In this document: piece after piece, positions 1 through 11,939 of the stretch
How the letters are laid out: each line of letters opens with the position of its first letter
How positions within the stretch are numbered: the first letter of the stretch is position 1
From: Marasmius tenuissimus
Lineage: Eukaryota > Basidiomycota > Agaricomycetes > Agaricales > Marasmiaceae
DNA: 64,000 nt
Direction of reading: 5' to 3'
NCBI GenBank assembly: GCA_029532415.1
Contig: JAQOTA010000028.1
Span: 186,001 to 250,000 of the forward strand
Notes under the pieces: generated by a model
Database searches by the model: none
Seen by the model: only the letters and a program-made list of their open reading frames with translations
Told to the model about the DNA's origin: nothing
Program-made: the position numbers and the translations under genes

Positions 1-1682
1 GTGGGAGAACGCATGATCAATGGCCTTGTCAGTGTACGTGAACCTGAACAATGTGAATAAGCTGAAATGTATCGATAGGATACGACACTCTGTACACACC
101 CTTCACCTGCTGTGAGGTCAACAGCAGACAACATGAATACGTGCGAGCATTGAACTCCAACGATACCCGTCACGCTCATGTTCTTGAATTTCTTCTTGTC
201 CTGATTATTGACAACCTTGAGGTAGTTGCAAGTCGATTTCTGTAATGCAGAGGGTCAACCGACTGTGGACACGCTGAGAGAAGAATGCGGACCTCTGTAG
301 TTTTCGGGGCAATAGCAAGGTGCTTCTCCATACTCTCTTTGGTCGGAAAGTAACCATTGACACGATCACTAAGCAATGAGATGTCATCGCCTTTCTCATC
401 CTTCGAGGTTTTCTTGTATCGGTTGAGGTGGAAGTTCCCGTCGGCGGTGAGCTGTCGCTGAACGAGGTGTCTGATTGGGATAGCCACAACGCTTGAGTAA
501 ACGCACGAACGAGTACGTTAAAACCTCACCTCAGCTCCTCCGGGGTCCGCTCCCATCCTTCCTCTGTGTTGATGCCATCTTCTGGACAACAAGGACACAA
601 TACTACAATGTTGTCTGGCTTCCGATGAGGGAAAAACTGCCCCAAGTTGAAAGCTTTGCCGGACCATTTGTCTGCACAGAGAGTTCGCCATATTCGGGTT
701 GGACGCCGAAATTGCTTGTATGGGTCCTGGAAGAGATTAGACGTCAGCTTTGTGAGACACTCCATTAATACCAAGCTTCAGCTTACCTGAACGGTCGAGG
801 TGAAAGCACCGTCTGTAAGGTGTCGGAGACCGGCCAGGTACTGAAAGGCTGACCGTCCAGATACGAGGTGGTGATAGAGGAACTCGTCGAGTACTTGGAA
901 AGTGAAGAAGGTTTTCGGAGCTTGGAGTGTTGCTGGGAGGAGCCAAGCCTCCATGGACTGTTGCACCGGGTCCGGGCGACCGCTGCAGAAGCACATCCGC
1001 ACTCGAGTGCCATGAATGCCATTTGTATGAATAATCGTCATGGTTTGAGGGATGTCTGGACTGGGACATGTGCCGCCAGGGTGACCGAACTGAAGTGAGT
1101 GCGTTCCTCCCTGAAGGTTAGCCATGTCCAAGCGGCGGTAAAAACCCTCAGCTTGCCACTGAAGGACCCAGTGTAAGGGGTTGGTCTGGTGCCGTGAGAT
1201 CCAGCACTCTTCGCAGGATGGTTCATACTGTAGACAGTCATGACAGGCGTAGCGCCGTCGTCGACCGGAGCCACAGGAGCACTCTGTGTCGATGCTGGGG
1301 TGGGCTTTGCCTTCGAGAATGAGAGATACCAAACGAGGATTGGTTGCCATAAATTGATTCAGGAGGGCAGTTTCCTATTGTCAACTGTAAGTGGCAATCT
1401 CACGCTGAGAGCATTCAGCATACTGACCTCTGCATCTAGGGTTTCTTCCTCTTCCTCTGCTTCCGCAGCCGTTTGCTCTGTGATGTAATCCGATCCTGGT
1501 TCGAAGACAGACTCGGTGATAGGAGGAGCATCGAGAACCGTCCCTGAAGTCAACGCTTCCGAAGGTTTGACGGCGAGACGAACTCGCTTCAACGGTGGCA
1601 TGTAGACATCCTTGTTAGCCCTCTTGAGCGCTGGGGCTTGTTCTCTACCTTGCTTGGTGTGGTTGGATTTGATTTTGAACAT
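1..1682 (-). CDS. KDZ-class transposase, N-terminal half (CxC2 cysteine cluster); continues past left edge
   Basis: Transposase of the Kyakuja-Dileera-Zisupton (KDZ) class, predicted to act in the nucleus on its own DNA element. I read six exons: 1682-1428, 1374-787, 726-530, 470-293, 239-100 and 43 to beyond the edge; all joins keep frame. In order they give a basic/acidic N-terminus, a cysteine cluster (CSCGSG, then CxxC pairs and H..PLHW), the LGH/GTCPSPD-like stretch, 'FTFQVLDEF', 'CPCCPEDGIN', 'ADGNFHL', a GYF motif, 'FKNMSVTGIVGVQCSH' and 'AVDLTAGEG', the order expected for CxC2-associated KDZ proteins. The start is the Met before FKIKSN, the first Met leading into the conserved part. 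No stop or frameshift was seen, so the copy may be intact, but the catalytic C-terminus and element ends lie outside the window. Class is confident; exact subfamily is not. Confidence 0.85.
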
Positions 1683-2202
1683 TGCCGAAAGGGCGAGCAA
1701 CGGCGTACAGCGATGGAGATGATGGGGGGTGAAGAAAGGAGCGTGAGCAAACAAACCGGCTCATTGTGGCAGAGACACGTACCGGAAGAGGAAACATCGG
1801 TGGGGCATGTAGGTCTGAGCACAATGTCTCGGTTGCAATGCGACCGGACCTCGATATGACCAGAACAAGGGTTTGGACAGTGACCAAATAAGGCCAGTCC
1901 ATTGAGTCCATTCAAGATACTGGGGCTAACCTCCGCGCTTTCAGCAGCTTCAAGATATCAAAGCGAGTACCGAATATTCTCGACCAATAACAACATATAG
2001 TCAATTTGGGCGAAGGCGTTCTGAGTGTACAAAGGGAGATTGAAAGATGCGTATCAGAACGTAGGTCGGGCAATGGTTGAAGATTATATACGCAGAAAGC
2101 GAGGCGATTATAAGTCGATATAGATAAAAGTAATTAATAGTGGTAGGAGTGAAGCAGGGATAACATTCAAGAACATATGTGCGAAAGGGGCCACCATGAC
2201 AT

Positions 2203-4284
2203 CTATTCGTCGTCCGATATCTCAATGCATACTGACTTTCCTTCTTTTTTTGATGCTCCCTCCCGCGTAGAGAGCTGAGAGCCTGTGGAGATCCGAGCAC
2301 GAGTCGAGGAACGAGTTGCGCGAGTAGGCGTCGTGATGGCCGAGCCTGAGGGCGTAGCAATGCTCCCATTGCGTGGCCGAGTGGAAGGACCCGCCGCTGA
2401 TGAACTAGACGGTGTGGCTGGCCCCTGGGGGTCACGACGGGCTAAGTGAATGAACATGAGTACGAAGTTCACCTGTATGTATAGTAGCAATCACATACCG
2501 TTGTTGACGTTTGGCGGAAAACCCTTTCTCCCGCTCCTCGGCCTCTCCGACTGCAGAACCTTGGGAAAGGTCTGTCCAAGAGTGTTTGTGTCGCGGGGGT
2601 ATCCCTGCATAGGCCGGGCTTCCCTCCACCTCGGCCTCTGAAAGATATTCATTCCCAGAATGGGCACGAGGTTGGGGCAGTGGCGGCAAGGATAGAGCTG
2701 CCAAAGGCAAACGCACTGAGTCAGGCCAATCAAACACACAGTGATGTGAAACTTACCGGCATCCAAAATACGGCGGTCTTCTTCGGATGCTGGCACTGCG
2801 TCAATATTCCTCAGTTCAATATCGAACTCATGAATGAAATGGTACAGACCTGCCATTCGACGCTGAAAGTACCAGTTGAACTGGTCTTTTGTATCTAGGA
2901 TTGACTTGAGTACTGAGCGTTGGCGAGATGACCGAGTAACTTACACGAATACGCCTCTTCGAATTGCTCTTTGCGATAGAGGTATAGCATATGGGACATC
3001 CAAAACATGAAGCAACCGTTTTCATCGTGTCCGGCGGTAGGACGAGATGAGTTGTCCAACTGGATCGTCTCGCGGTGATGTTCCTGAGCTAGGGCAAACG
3101 CTCAAAAGGCCTTGTAAAGGGACATGACGAAATCCCGCTCGTCCGCCAGGAGAATGTCCACATGCAGTACGCCATTGGTGCAGGCCTTGGTTGGACACTG
3201 GAGAATTGATGTCAAAAAGCGGATACCAGAGAAGGCAACAAACACTCACAGTGAAGAACTGGTCCCCGAGCGTAGCGGAACGCGTAATGTCATCTTGAAC
3301 GTGTATGATGTGAGGTTGTGCTCCCCGTGGACAGCGCCGAGTCTCCTTGAATTGTGCCTCCGAAACATAACGGAATGGAGTAATGGCACGCACGGCAAAT
3401 GATAAAGTGGATTCGTTATGTTGACGAGGGGGAAGGTAACACATGGTGGGCGTAGGAGGACTGGGATGCGCCAATTACGGTTAGAACGACAAAGCGGGCG
3501 GTGGAACTGATGGTGAACTCACCTTCTTGCAGTGAAATTTATACGGCACACGCAGGCCAAAGCGTATGTGGCTTTACAACAACACAACACGATTAGCGGA
3601 ATCAATACCGCGATCCCAAGACCAGTGGCACCCAATCCACCCGGACAATAAGACAATGATTCGACAAGACAGTCTGGGGCATGAAGCGTTAGTCACGAAA
3701 AAAAGTCACCAGAACGAGAAGAGGCACCATACGCACTTGTGGGGTCGAGCCAGTCGCGAATATCACGCGACACCTGTCCACCACCGTCCTCGTCACCAGC
3801 AGTCTTCATGAGCCCATGAGTTTCATCCACCAGGGTCGGGGTATCCGTCATGGGCCGACTCGAGTATATCTTTTGAGCGACGGATGTACGCTCACGATCC
3901 TTGGGAGTATGATCAGAATGAAAAGGTTTGCCCGAGTCAGCAAGACGTACCTAACGCCAGCACCACATGATCCACCAAAACTGAACGACTATTGTCGATC
4001 CGGAGATGGTTGCCCTGAAGAATATATATTGATTTGCTTGAGCAAGTAAATCGGTGTCGTAAACTAGGTGAGGGGACCTCGACATCGGAATAGAGTATGC
4101 GAGCCAAATGCCTTGGAAATCTGGTCTTGACGGTCTTGACCTTGCGCTACGTTGTAGATGTGGGCCAATAACGCAAAATTAGAGGCGTCAACGTAGATGA
4201 ATTGGCGCAAGACCAAAACATTATCACCAACAGCGCAAGACTGTTAGTGAGGTGTGCAGAGAGTAAGGGAGAAAAAGGTATCAT
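2203..4284 (-). pseudogene. Putative single-pass membrane protein gene with an in-frame TGA; SIM-like C-terminus
   Basis: Not recognised as a named family. A spliced minus-strand reading begins near 4284 with a signal-like hydrophobic start (MIPFSPLLSAHL...) and runs through short exons. It crosses a clear transmembrane stretch (LGIAVLIPLIVLCCC, about 3590-3650), a soluble region (exon about 3265-3460, then C-P-T-K-A-C...GVLHVDILLADERDF), an exon with FWMSHMLYLYRKEQFEEAY, an exon with FIHEFDIELRNID, and ends at 2203 in a Ser/Pro-rich tail finishing CIEISDDE. That tail resembles a SUMO-interacting motif. A TGA at 3104-3102 interrupts the frame between SLYKAF and AFALAQEHH, and I found no intron that removes it without breaking frame. 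The copy is therefore probably dead, or my model is wrong there. The 5' exons (3850-4284) are the least certain. It lies tail-to-head behind the KDZ gene. Confidence 0.45.
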
Positions 4285-4703
4285 CGACGCCAGCAGCGAT
4301 CGATGGAGAGGGAGAGGGAGGAAGTCGTCGTGGTGGTTGAGGGAGAAGTACGGCAGGGCCGGAAGCTGTTTGTACACGGCTGATGCACAAATAAATGACG
4401 CTTGTTTTCTTCCTCTCTTTGTACGTGGCTTGTGTACAAATAACCTCCCCCTTTGGGCGTTACATCTGGCCATGACTCTATATTCCCTCCTTCTCCCTCA
4501 ATCACTACCTACCGCCGCCATCGCTATCGACATCCTCCCTCGCTCACTCCCTGGACTTGAAGCTGACAGTCTTGTACTGGCAGTTGACGATTTTCCTTTC
4601 AGTTGGGTGCTGATTGGATGCCTCCGTAACCAGGTTTTTCCGGTTACTTCGCGGACCACTCCTCAACTTATTCTTTTCCAAGTCTTGGTGGACACGAATA
4701 CCT

Positions 4704-6880
4704 ATGTCGCAAGTAAGTTACCATTCATCTTTCACATAACATGCACTGACTCCCTCCGAAAGACCAGTTCAGAGCCCCAAGACGTCCGGCTCACCTCTGC
4801 CAATGTGATTCGGAATCCCTCCCTCTTGACCAAATATGCAAATTCAGGAGCTCGTATGTACGTATCGTATCATTCTAACGCGTGATACTCACATTTGGTG
4901 GTTTCTAGCGATCAGATGTCTTGACGGCCTCGTTGGAAATGCACTATCGAACGACGTACTCGTCACTTCCCCCAATATGCTCATGCTGTACAAACCTCCA
5001 ACTGATCTTTGTCGAGTCCAGTTGCGGCGTGACAATCACTTTGGACCAGACGACCTGTTACATTATCCCCAGCCTTTCAATCGGATGCATGCCCATCTCG
5101 CTGTTATCAGGGTCAAGACGGATGTTGTCGACGATCTTCCACTCGAAACAGCGTGGTTGATACCAGAACACAAAGATTTTGTGGAATGTCCTTCTTGTAG
5201 TGGGCTGGGACGCTTGGATACGCGAATCAGGACGAGTTTCGCATCCTTGTGCCGTGATGTCCTGGCGAAATTTCCTCCCGAAGCCCACAACAACGACGGT
5301 ATCGTCGGGGAAGGATCAATTCACTTGAAACGTCTTCTCGATCACCTTGACGCCCCAGCCTCGCTGAACGAAACTTTCTTGCGGTTTGCCTGCGCTCAGC
5401 GTCAGGTCCTGGAATTGCTAGCACGATTCGAGTGGGTCAGCACCTATCGTACCAAGTTCATGGGGAAGGACCGCGGGGACGCCCCCGGTGCCAACCTTGC
5501 CATTATGGGTGCTTTTACCGAGGACTACGACGCATTGGACTCTCTCTACCATGCAGGTATACCTGTTTGGTATATTCGCCGCCTCTCGAACACCCCCGAA
5601 GTTCGTATCGACAAGGTGGTCAATTTCATACATGATACAAACTCATTCAAGCTTGCTCTTCGCTTCGGCGGTGTTCTGGACACCTCTGACGCGTCTCCCC
5701 CCCACCGGATTATTTACAATCAGCTTGCCGCAAAGCCCGAACGCTACATGGCCATGGGCAATTTCATTCGCTCCTTATTCCAATACCCATGTCTCATTGG
5801 TTTGGATACACCGCGCAGCTCCACTTCCGTGATTCACACAAACCATCGTGCGGTGCCACTATGCCCTTTTAGCGCCTTCTCTGACAAAACAAGGTCCAGT
5901 GCAGGTCGATCAAAACCTTGTAAGTATCTTATCGCTTTGCTTTGCTTTACGTGACGTAACTAACCAGCAATCCCACAGACGCCTCAAAATCCCCACGCAA
6001 CAAAGGGGGCCCGACAAACCCATTCGTGTTTTCAAGTCCACTCCTTCCGCCCTCAGTACCAGCATGGGCTAATGCACTCCATGCCCTCTCGCATCACAAT
6101 CTCTCGACACCTCCTCCTCCCGGCCACAGCCGTGGTTACTTCCTTCCTCCGGCCCGACTTCTTGTTGCCCCGGAGAACGATGAGATCAAGCTAGCCCTAC
6201 TTCGTAACTGGCTGAAGGTTCGCGAGGTCACCATCTTTCGTGCTACGAGGGGGGCCCCTTGTCTCTCTACCAAGGATTGGTGGAGCTTTCTCAACATCTC
6301 CGGTGGAGATACGAAGCAAGTTTCAGATACGAGGAGTGGCAAACAATACGAGTCGATGCTTACCTTACTGAAGGACTTCCTTACGGAGAATCGGCTTTCG
6401 CTGAAGTATGATGAATTGCCGTTGATCAAAGCGAAGTGGAAAGGACGGTCACTATCCCCCAAGCAGCTCCCGGAGACCCGTATCGTGCAGCAGATTACAT
6501 GGGAATTGAACGAGTTGAATTTTCGACAAGAGCTCGTGGCACTTGATGGTGTTCTTGACGAGAGCAATCTTGTGAAATGGGACCGTCAAAACCTTCTCGA
6601 TGGTTGTTGGCAGGGTCGTGCAGACTGGGTGAACGGGACAGAGGGTTTGGGGAGTGAATCGCTGCAGGCGAGAATCCCCTATCTCACCCGCCTTCACAAA
6701 ATCATGTCGACATGGAGAGGGGATAAGCCTTTGGAGCTACTTGATAGCTTTCCGAAGCGCGAGGCGCACAATTTTCTTGTCACATCTGAGCGTGTGGAAA
6801 GGGCTCTAGCTTCTTTTTATACGTCATCGTTCTTGTCTGTCTTTGGACGCGAAGCTTCAGTACCCTACATCCTGTCTTAG
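4704..6880 (+). CDS. Agaricomycete lineage-specific hypothetical protein (AGIPVW-motif family), 670 aa
   Basis: Function unknown. Four exons, 4704-4712, 4763-4853, 4909-5919 and 5979-6880, sum to exactly 671 codons, with canonical GTAAGT/GTATGT donors. The start MSQ sits directly before the first intron and was chosen because only this frame splices into exon 2. Visible landmarks are VQLRRDNHFG..DLLHYPQP (about residue 80), an IRVKTDVVDD..PLE segment, LGRLDTRIR, GAFTEDYDALDSLYHAGIPVWYIR (about 280) and a C-terminal WLKVREVTIFRA..W..FL region. From memory, the 'GAF..D...A..L..AGIPVW' signature recurs in expanded, uncharacterised proteins of mushroom genomes; that link is recall, not a search. 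No transmembrane segment or catalytic motif was seen. It is divergently placed from the membrane-protein-like gene about 420 bp upstream, so they may share a promoter region. Confidence 0.75.
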
Positions 6881-7128
6881 TTCATTGATTCGTCACGCCG
6901 CTGTTGTTTTATTGCCACTCATTGCCCCCATTTGTATAGCAGTAGATCCCGTGTATCTTTAGTTCACTATAGCAACCACTTTCCTCAATTCCGGTGTGTG
7001 ACGCTTCGCGTGAGTCTTTGCGGTGTTGATCGCCTCAGAGGTACGTCTCTCCCAGCTTGAAATACATGTCTTTTATACTGATTAAGATTTGCAGAGAAAC
7101 AAAGGTATACAAGTCCAATTCGGTGAAA

Positions 7129-8279
7129 CTACATTCGAAGGAGATCGCAGAAATCCCTGTCCCTCTCTGCGTCGCCTACTCGCAGTACAACAGATGGTCC
7201 ATCGGCTGGACTATCCGGTAGGTTGTACTCAAAAACATCGTCGCCGTCAAACTCCAAGCACAACTTGGGGCGCTTCGATGGCGTAGAGAACTTCGAACTT
7301 GACCCCTCGTCTTCCTTACCACGCTTCTTCTTTCGCCCTCCAGATTTTTCGAGGCTCACGACCAATGTTGATCCCACTGGCGTAGAGTCGGTGGAAGACC
7401 CCTTCCGGAACGGCCACAATGTATCAGCCAGTTCAGGGAGATCGGAGTCGGAATCTGTGTCGAATCCAGTGTTCCCGAAATCGAGACCTGTGATCCTTGA
7501 GGCTCGAGATGTGGTGGCCGGCGCACTCCTTGGCAAGGCTGGTTTGATGAATTCGGGGGTCGAAGAGATAATCGGCGCTGGAACGACACGTCAACAGTTA
7601 GTCTAAACTACTGATGGAAGATCACTCACAGGATTGCATCTCGAGCATCTTCCCTTTCATGACTCCATTACCTGCCGGCTTCTTCGATTTCGGTGCATTG
7701 TTGCCCTTCTTCTTTGCTGCCGCTGCATCTTTCCGCTTCTGCGCAGCTTCTGCTTTCTTCCTCACATTCTCCGCGTCCTTGATCGCCTTGATCTCCTCCC
7801 GCTGTTGATCGCGAAATTCTTTGCCTGACGCCTTCATTGCAGCTTTGATCTCTTTCTGGTGTGCCTGGTCGTCGGCCCTTTCGAGAGCCTTCTCGTGACG
7901 GTGGTTGGCATCCCACGAGTCAACAAGAGCAGCGAGCTCTTCAGCTCGGGCGAAGGGAAAACGAGAGCCATACCAAACGTTTCCTCTATCGGCCTGGCAG
8001 TCTCGGCACTGTGGAAAGGTTGGTCTCAACAATCATAACTGAAGGCACAATGAAACTCACGAAATAGCTCAGCGTCCCCACTTTCTCCTTGTAGCCAAGC
8101 GACGTGCGGACCGCGATGTTGAGGCTGTGGGTTCTCCTGCTTGGGCAGGGGGTACAGGTACCGGATGGCAGGCCGGCCCCAGTCCTCAGATTGGCATCGG
8201 GGTAGGCCTCTTTGAAGAGGAGTGCCTTCTTTGGATCGGTGCTTTTGGTGTTGCGAGACCAGGAGAGGATAGTTACCAT
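7129..8279 (-). CDS. Hypothetical Lys/Glu-rich coiled-coil protein, probably nuclear
   Basis: No recognised family. Three exons can be followed on the minus strand: from about 8279 (MVTILSW...) to about 8061 (GTLSYF), then C-R-D-C-Q-A-D-R-G-N-V-W-Y-G to MLEMQSC, ending just upstream of 7630, then PIISSTPE to the stop at 7129. The joins keep frame. The middle third (about 7640-7900) is a charged, Ala/Lys/Glu-rich stretch likely to form a long helix or coiled coil; it is followed by SKK/GGRKKKRGK basic clusters that could act as nuclear signals. The C-terminus (KLCLEFDGDDVFEYNL...) is acidic. The first exon contains GTCTPCPS and a CRDC pair, which could form a small metal site (inference). An upstream 5' exon cannot be excluded. 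Confidence 0.55.
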
Positions 8280-8289
8280 CACAAAAACA

Positions 8290-8740
8290 AGTTGAGAAGC
8301 ATATTGGCGATGGGGTGCGTGAGGTGGATGGTATTGAGTCTTGTCTTTTTTATTCACGTGGATTTAGCTTGGACCTGTTCGGTGGCATCGAAACCGGGAG
8401 GGAACAGTATCACAACAGAAACAACGGATCAAAGCAAAACAGATGCCACAAGAGGCATCATACTACAGGCTCATTCAGATTTCCGAGTGCACGTACGTTC
8501 ATCTCCCGAGTAAATGTGTTCAGAAATAACAAACAACCAGTAGTACAATTATGATCAAGGCCTACTCGCCGCTCACCACGAGATGGTGATCTCCTGACCA
8601 CGACCACAAAGTGGTGGTCTCCCCGGGGTCATTATCCTATTGGTCGTGATCCCGCGGTTCAAGAGGCGACGCTGGTAGCGACTCATAGCCGCAGTGGTAC
8701 ACCAGTTGTTCTTGGGAGAAATGCCATCAACTAAATGCCC
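8290..8740. other. Intergenic stretch, nothing recognised
   Basis: Between two minus-strand genes. Short open frames occur on the plus strand (8315-8554), but they overlap the 5' end of the Lys/Glu-rich gene and carry no motif. I see no RNA gene or clear repeat, only GTGGTC-rich short imperfect inverted motifs around 8575-8660. Confidence 0.4.
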
Positions 8741-8752
8741 TGTCAGTGATTT

Positions 8753-9277
8753 TCACGCAGTAGGATGACTGGGAAACCCACTTTCGCGGCTTGACCACCA
8801 CCTCTCCATCGCAGACGAGACACAACGGAAATATTCACCCTCTAACTTGAACATGGTTTGAGCACAACTGCATCGACCCTTCAAATAAAGGTAAGTAAAA
8901 GATCGATCATGCAATATAGTCTCCGTGTATCTCACCCGATGTGCCCGTTCTAGGCGAATGGCGTCGTCCGTTGCAACAATCTTGAGGATATGGGGTCGAC
9001 CTGGGAGCTCGGGACAGTCGATGCATCCGAGCACCTCGGGTGCGATCAAAATGACAAGTCGCAACATGGCTGCGTGGTTGACATCACGATCACGGAACCA
9101 AGGGTGGGTACGGGGTTTTTCAAATGGATTGTCGGTTGGAAGGTACCAAGCTGCGAACAGGCACAGACAGCTCGACTCGGTGCAGTTGTCTTCGAAATGC
9201 TGAGGCATGGTGAGTTGGACAAAGCGAGTGAGGGTCTTGATCTTTTCACTGACGGAGAACAACAGTGCAAAGGCCAA
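8753..9277 (-). CDS. Hypothetical ORF, possible exon of an unrecognised gene
   Basis: A 174-codon open frame with no recognised domain. It contains paired cysteines (ESSCLCLF, CIDCPELPG, GRCSCAQTMF) and a C-terminal EGEYFRCVSSAMERWWSS segment, which look more like constrained protein than random frame. The paired cysteines could bind metal. The start at 9277 is only the first Met; MPQHFEDN (about 9208) is as good. There is a possible donor (GTGGGT) near the 3' end, so the last residues may be intronic. The stretch could also be a degenerate remnant of a larger gene, given the transposon-rich surroundings. Confidence 0.3.
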   Translation of the reverse strand: MAFALLFSVSEKIKTLTRFVQLTMPQHFEDNCTESSCLCLFAAWYLPTDNPFEKPRTHPWFRDRDVNHAAMLRLVILIAPEVLGCIDCPELPGRPHILKIVATDDAIRLERAHRVRYTETILHDRSFTYLYLKGRCSCAQTMFKLEGEYFRCVSSAMERWWSSRESGFPSHPTA

Positions 9278-9517
9278 AGCACGTCCCTATTGGGGTTAAA
9301 GATCCGGCCAGTCAGGTCTGAGTGTCACTCTTGTGGCGACCAGTGGAGAACGGAAGATGTGGCATACCAGTGTATTGTCCATACGGAATAAGAACTTTCG
9401 TGTGGCATTCACACGATCCACCTTCCAAGTCAGTAACACCTTTGTCTCGTTCTCTTATTCCTACACTGACCACTATCTTTGACATCGCCCACAGCAACCT
9501 AATCTCCCTTCCTCTCA

Positions 9518-11935
9518 ATGGCCAAGTCCGCAAAGAAATCATCAAAACTGGCAACAGCTGCCCAAACGGCGATCCCCGCTGTGCCACCAACCGAACCACC
9601 AATGACCGACACAGATTATGCAGAAGACGGCTTCGACTGTTCCTACACGGCCATTCTCGCGGACCATTACTATGAGGAGTGGAAGCAGTTCTGTGAGAAG
9701 GTCAACCCCGATGCGAAACAGACCAAACGGATACCTGCCATCGCCGATTATAAGAACGACAAGACGAACGAGATCTTGGCACTCATCAAAAAGGGAATCG
9801 CGCCTTGGGATAAGTGCAAGAAACTTGATCCGAGCCAGAGAACGGAGGACTTCAGGGTAAGCCGCTAGGTCTTTCGTGATCGCAGTAGATTTGACATGCT
9901 GTCTTTAGCGATGTGTGCGTTGGTTCACGAACCAGCGAATCCACAAGTTCATCAAGCAGACGAACGCGCTCACTCGGGAGGATGCTCAGAAGGCACTCAA
10001 CAAGCTCATTGGTTTCTCATCCGACGTCAAGCCCCGCCAGCTCTTCAGAGAGGAGATGAAGGACTCCATACTGGAAGAGGCGGAGAAGCTGGTCAACACG
10101 CACCAAACGGCACGATACTCTGTGGCCGAATCGCAGATGTGGCAGAAAGCAGATCATGACAAATGGCAGAGGAAGGCAGATCTTCGGTACAACCTGGACC
10201 AGTGAGTCAACGTTTGACCTCACCTTTTCTATACCTCTGCTGAAACATTTTATCTCAGGAATCAAGAGGAACTCCCGACGCTAATGCAAATGTTCATGAA
10301 GGCTGTCGCGGTGTCTGGACATGTCGGTCCCTTTCAGGCATTCATGGTCCTCTCAACCCGCAACTCTAAGGGACACGTCAAAACGTCGATGTAAGTCATC
10401 CTATCTTTCGCAATGTCACTGGTTATTGAATGCGGTCCTTCTAGGGTGGAGGCTGGCTCGAGCGACTCCGAGTTTGTGAAGACTTGGAGACCGGGCAAGA
10501 ACTTTAAGGATTGCGAGGAGGAAGCAGAAAAGGTGTTTCAGAATACCTTCGACAAATGGGCCAAGTCAGTGTTACCATCTCAAGCCTCGAACAACGGCGA
10601 CGCAAAAGATGGTCAAGGGGAATTTGATCCTTCTATCTTTGTCGAGGATGACGATGGGAACCTGCTCTTCCCCGCCATTGACATGGCGCAGACTCCCCCG
10701 GCGGCCATCGCCCTGTATGTCCAGCGCTTCTTCAAGCTCGTATTTGGTATGTTATTTGCAATCTGTCCAAGACACATTGGCTCAGGTACTAATGGTAGCT
10801 ACAGAAAAGCAACACAAAGCAGACCTACCTTGGACTGAGATCGCCGAATCGCCAGACAAGTTTTACGACACCACAATACTCAGCCTTCGCCTCTATGACC
10901 TGAGGGACACGAAAGTCAGAACTTCGAAGGCTATCACCCTCGCTGAAGAGTTACACGACCTATCATCCCCATTCCGTTTTCATGGATCTCTCGCTGTCGA
11001 GAACTTGCCTCTCGAACCTGCCAAGGCACTGGACCATAGCGCAACTGCAATCTTGTCACTGCCGTTACTTGGTGATCCGGACAAGGCCATTGACGTGGGC
11101 GATGAGATGTTCACAGCTCGGCTGGTGGACCCGATGGCAACGGACGACGACCCTACAAACCCGCTTACCCCGAATGCGGCAGCATCTTCCCGTATTCCTC
11201 AACCTTTACCAACAGCCGATCAGGAAGCAACACCCAACGAACCTCAGCATGATTCGTGAGTACTTCCACTCTATACTTTCTGCTAACATTACTGACCGAT
11301 TACCAGTGTGACTGCCGATATAGATCGGCCAGCGATAGGGGGGAAACGTAAAAAGACCACTGCCGTGAACGGTGGCCCAAAGACGAAGTCGAGTGGCAAC
11401 GCTCGGAAGGGGGCTCTGAAGAAGGGAGCCAGTGGAGAACAGCCGCAGCGGAGCAATGGCGAAGGGAAAAGTGAAGAGAACACCTCCCAAAAGTAAGTCG
11501 TTGCTCAGTGGTGTTTACTTTCAGTTGCTCACCAATCTTACTTTGGGAAGGAGGAAACGAGTGGTTGAAGGTGTAGATCTGAACAACATTGAGGAAGCAG
11601 GTCCCAGTAGTGGCGGGAAGAAGCGGTGAGTACCTTCACGTGTCACGTTCAACGGATCGCTGATGACTTGTCTCCAGGAAAGTCACACAGCCCAACGGGG
11701 GTGTCGATATCGCAACCACAGCCTCGGGCACTCAGTGAGTTTGCAATTCAACGGACCTGGTTTCCTTTCTGTTGATTCGAACTGTAGGCGACGACACATT
11801 GCGGGCAGGCCGGCCAAGGCCGGCAAGTTCTGGGATAATGTGGTGGAGGCGGCGAACAAGAAGGGCACTCTGGAGAAGGAGCCTGAGGTCTTCGAGAAAT
11901 CGACCCGCAGCGGCAAGGTTCTGAAGAAGCAATGA
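9518..11935 (+). CDS. Nine-exon hypothetical protein of Agaricomycete type, 660 aa, basic Ser/Lys-rich C-terminus
   Basis: Function unknown. Nine exons (9518-9856, 9909-10201, 10259-10390, 10445-10746, 10805-11255, 11307-11492, 11551-11625, 11678-11734, 11788-11935) total exactly 661 codons with consistent phases. The N-terminus is basic and Ala/Pro-rich (MAKSAKKSSK). It is followed by a helical segment with RRCVRWFTNQRIHKFIKQ and KLVNTHQTARYSVAESQMWQ, a middle region with VEDDDGNLLFPAID and YVQRFFKLVFEKQHK, and a low-complexity C-terminus with KRKKTTA, KKRKV and AGRPAKAGKFWDN. The last (GRP flanked by basics) recalls an AT-hook core, so DNA binding is plausible. Similar architectures (WFxNQR-like start, basic tail) occur in mobile-element-rich parts of mushroom genomes, from memory. 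The reading frame is intact. Confidence 0.75.
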
Positions 11936-11939
11936 TTAA

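Noticed and set aside
1589..1915. Minus-strand frame with many Cys upstream of the KDZ start
   Set aside because: Overlaps the first KDZ exon in another phase and lacks CxC2 spacing; not needed for a complete KDZ N-terminus.
7223..7606. Plus-strand frame over the Lys/Glu-rich gene
   Set aside because: Mirror of the minus-strand coding exon, no splice partners or motif.
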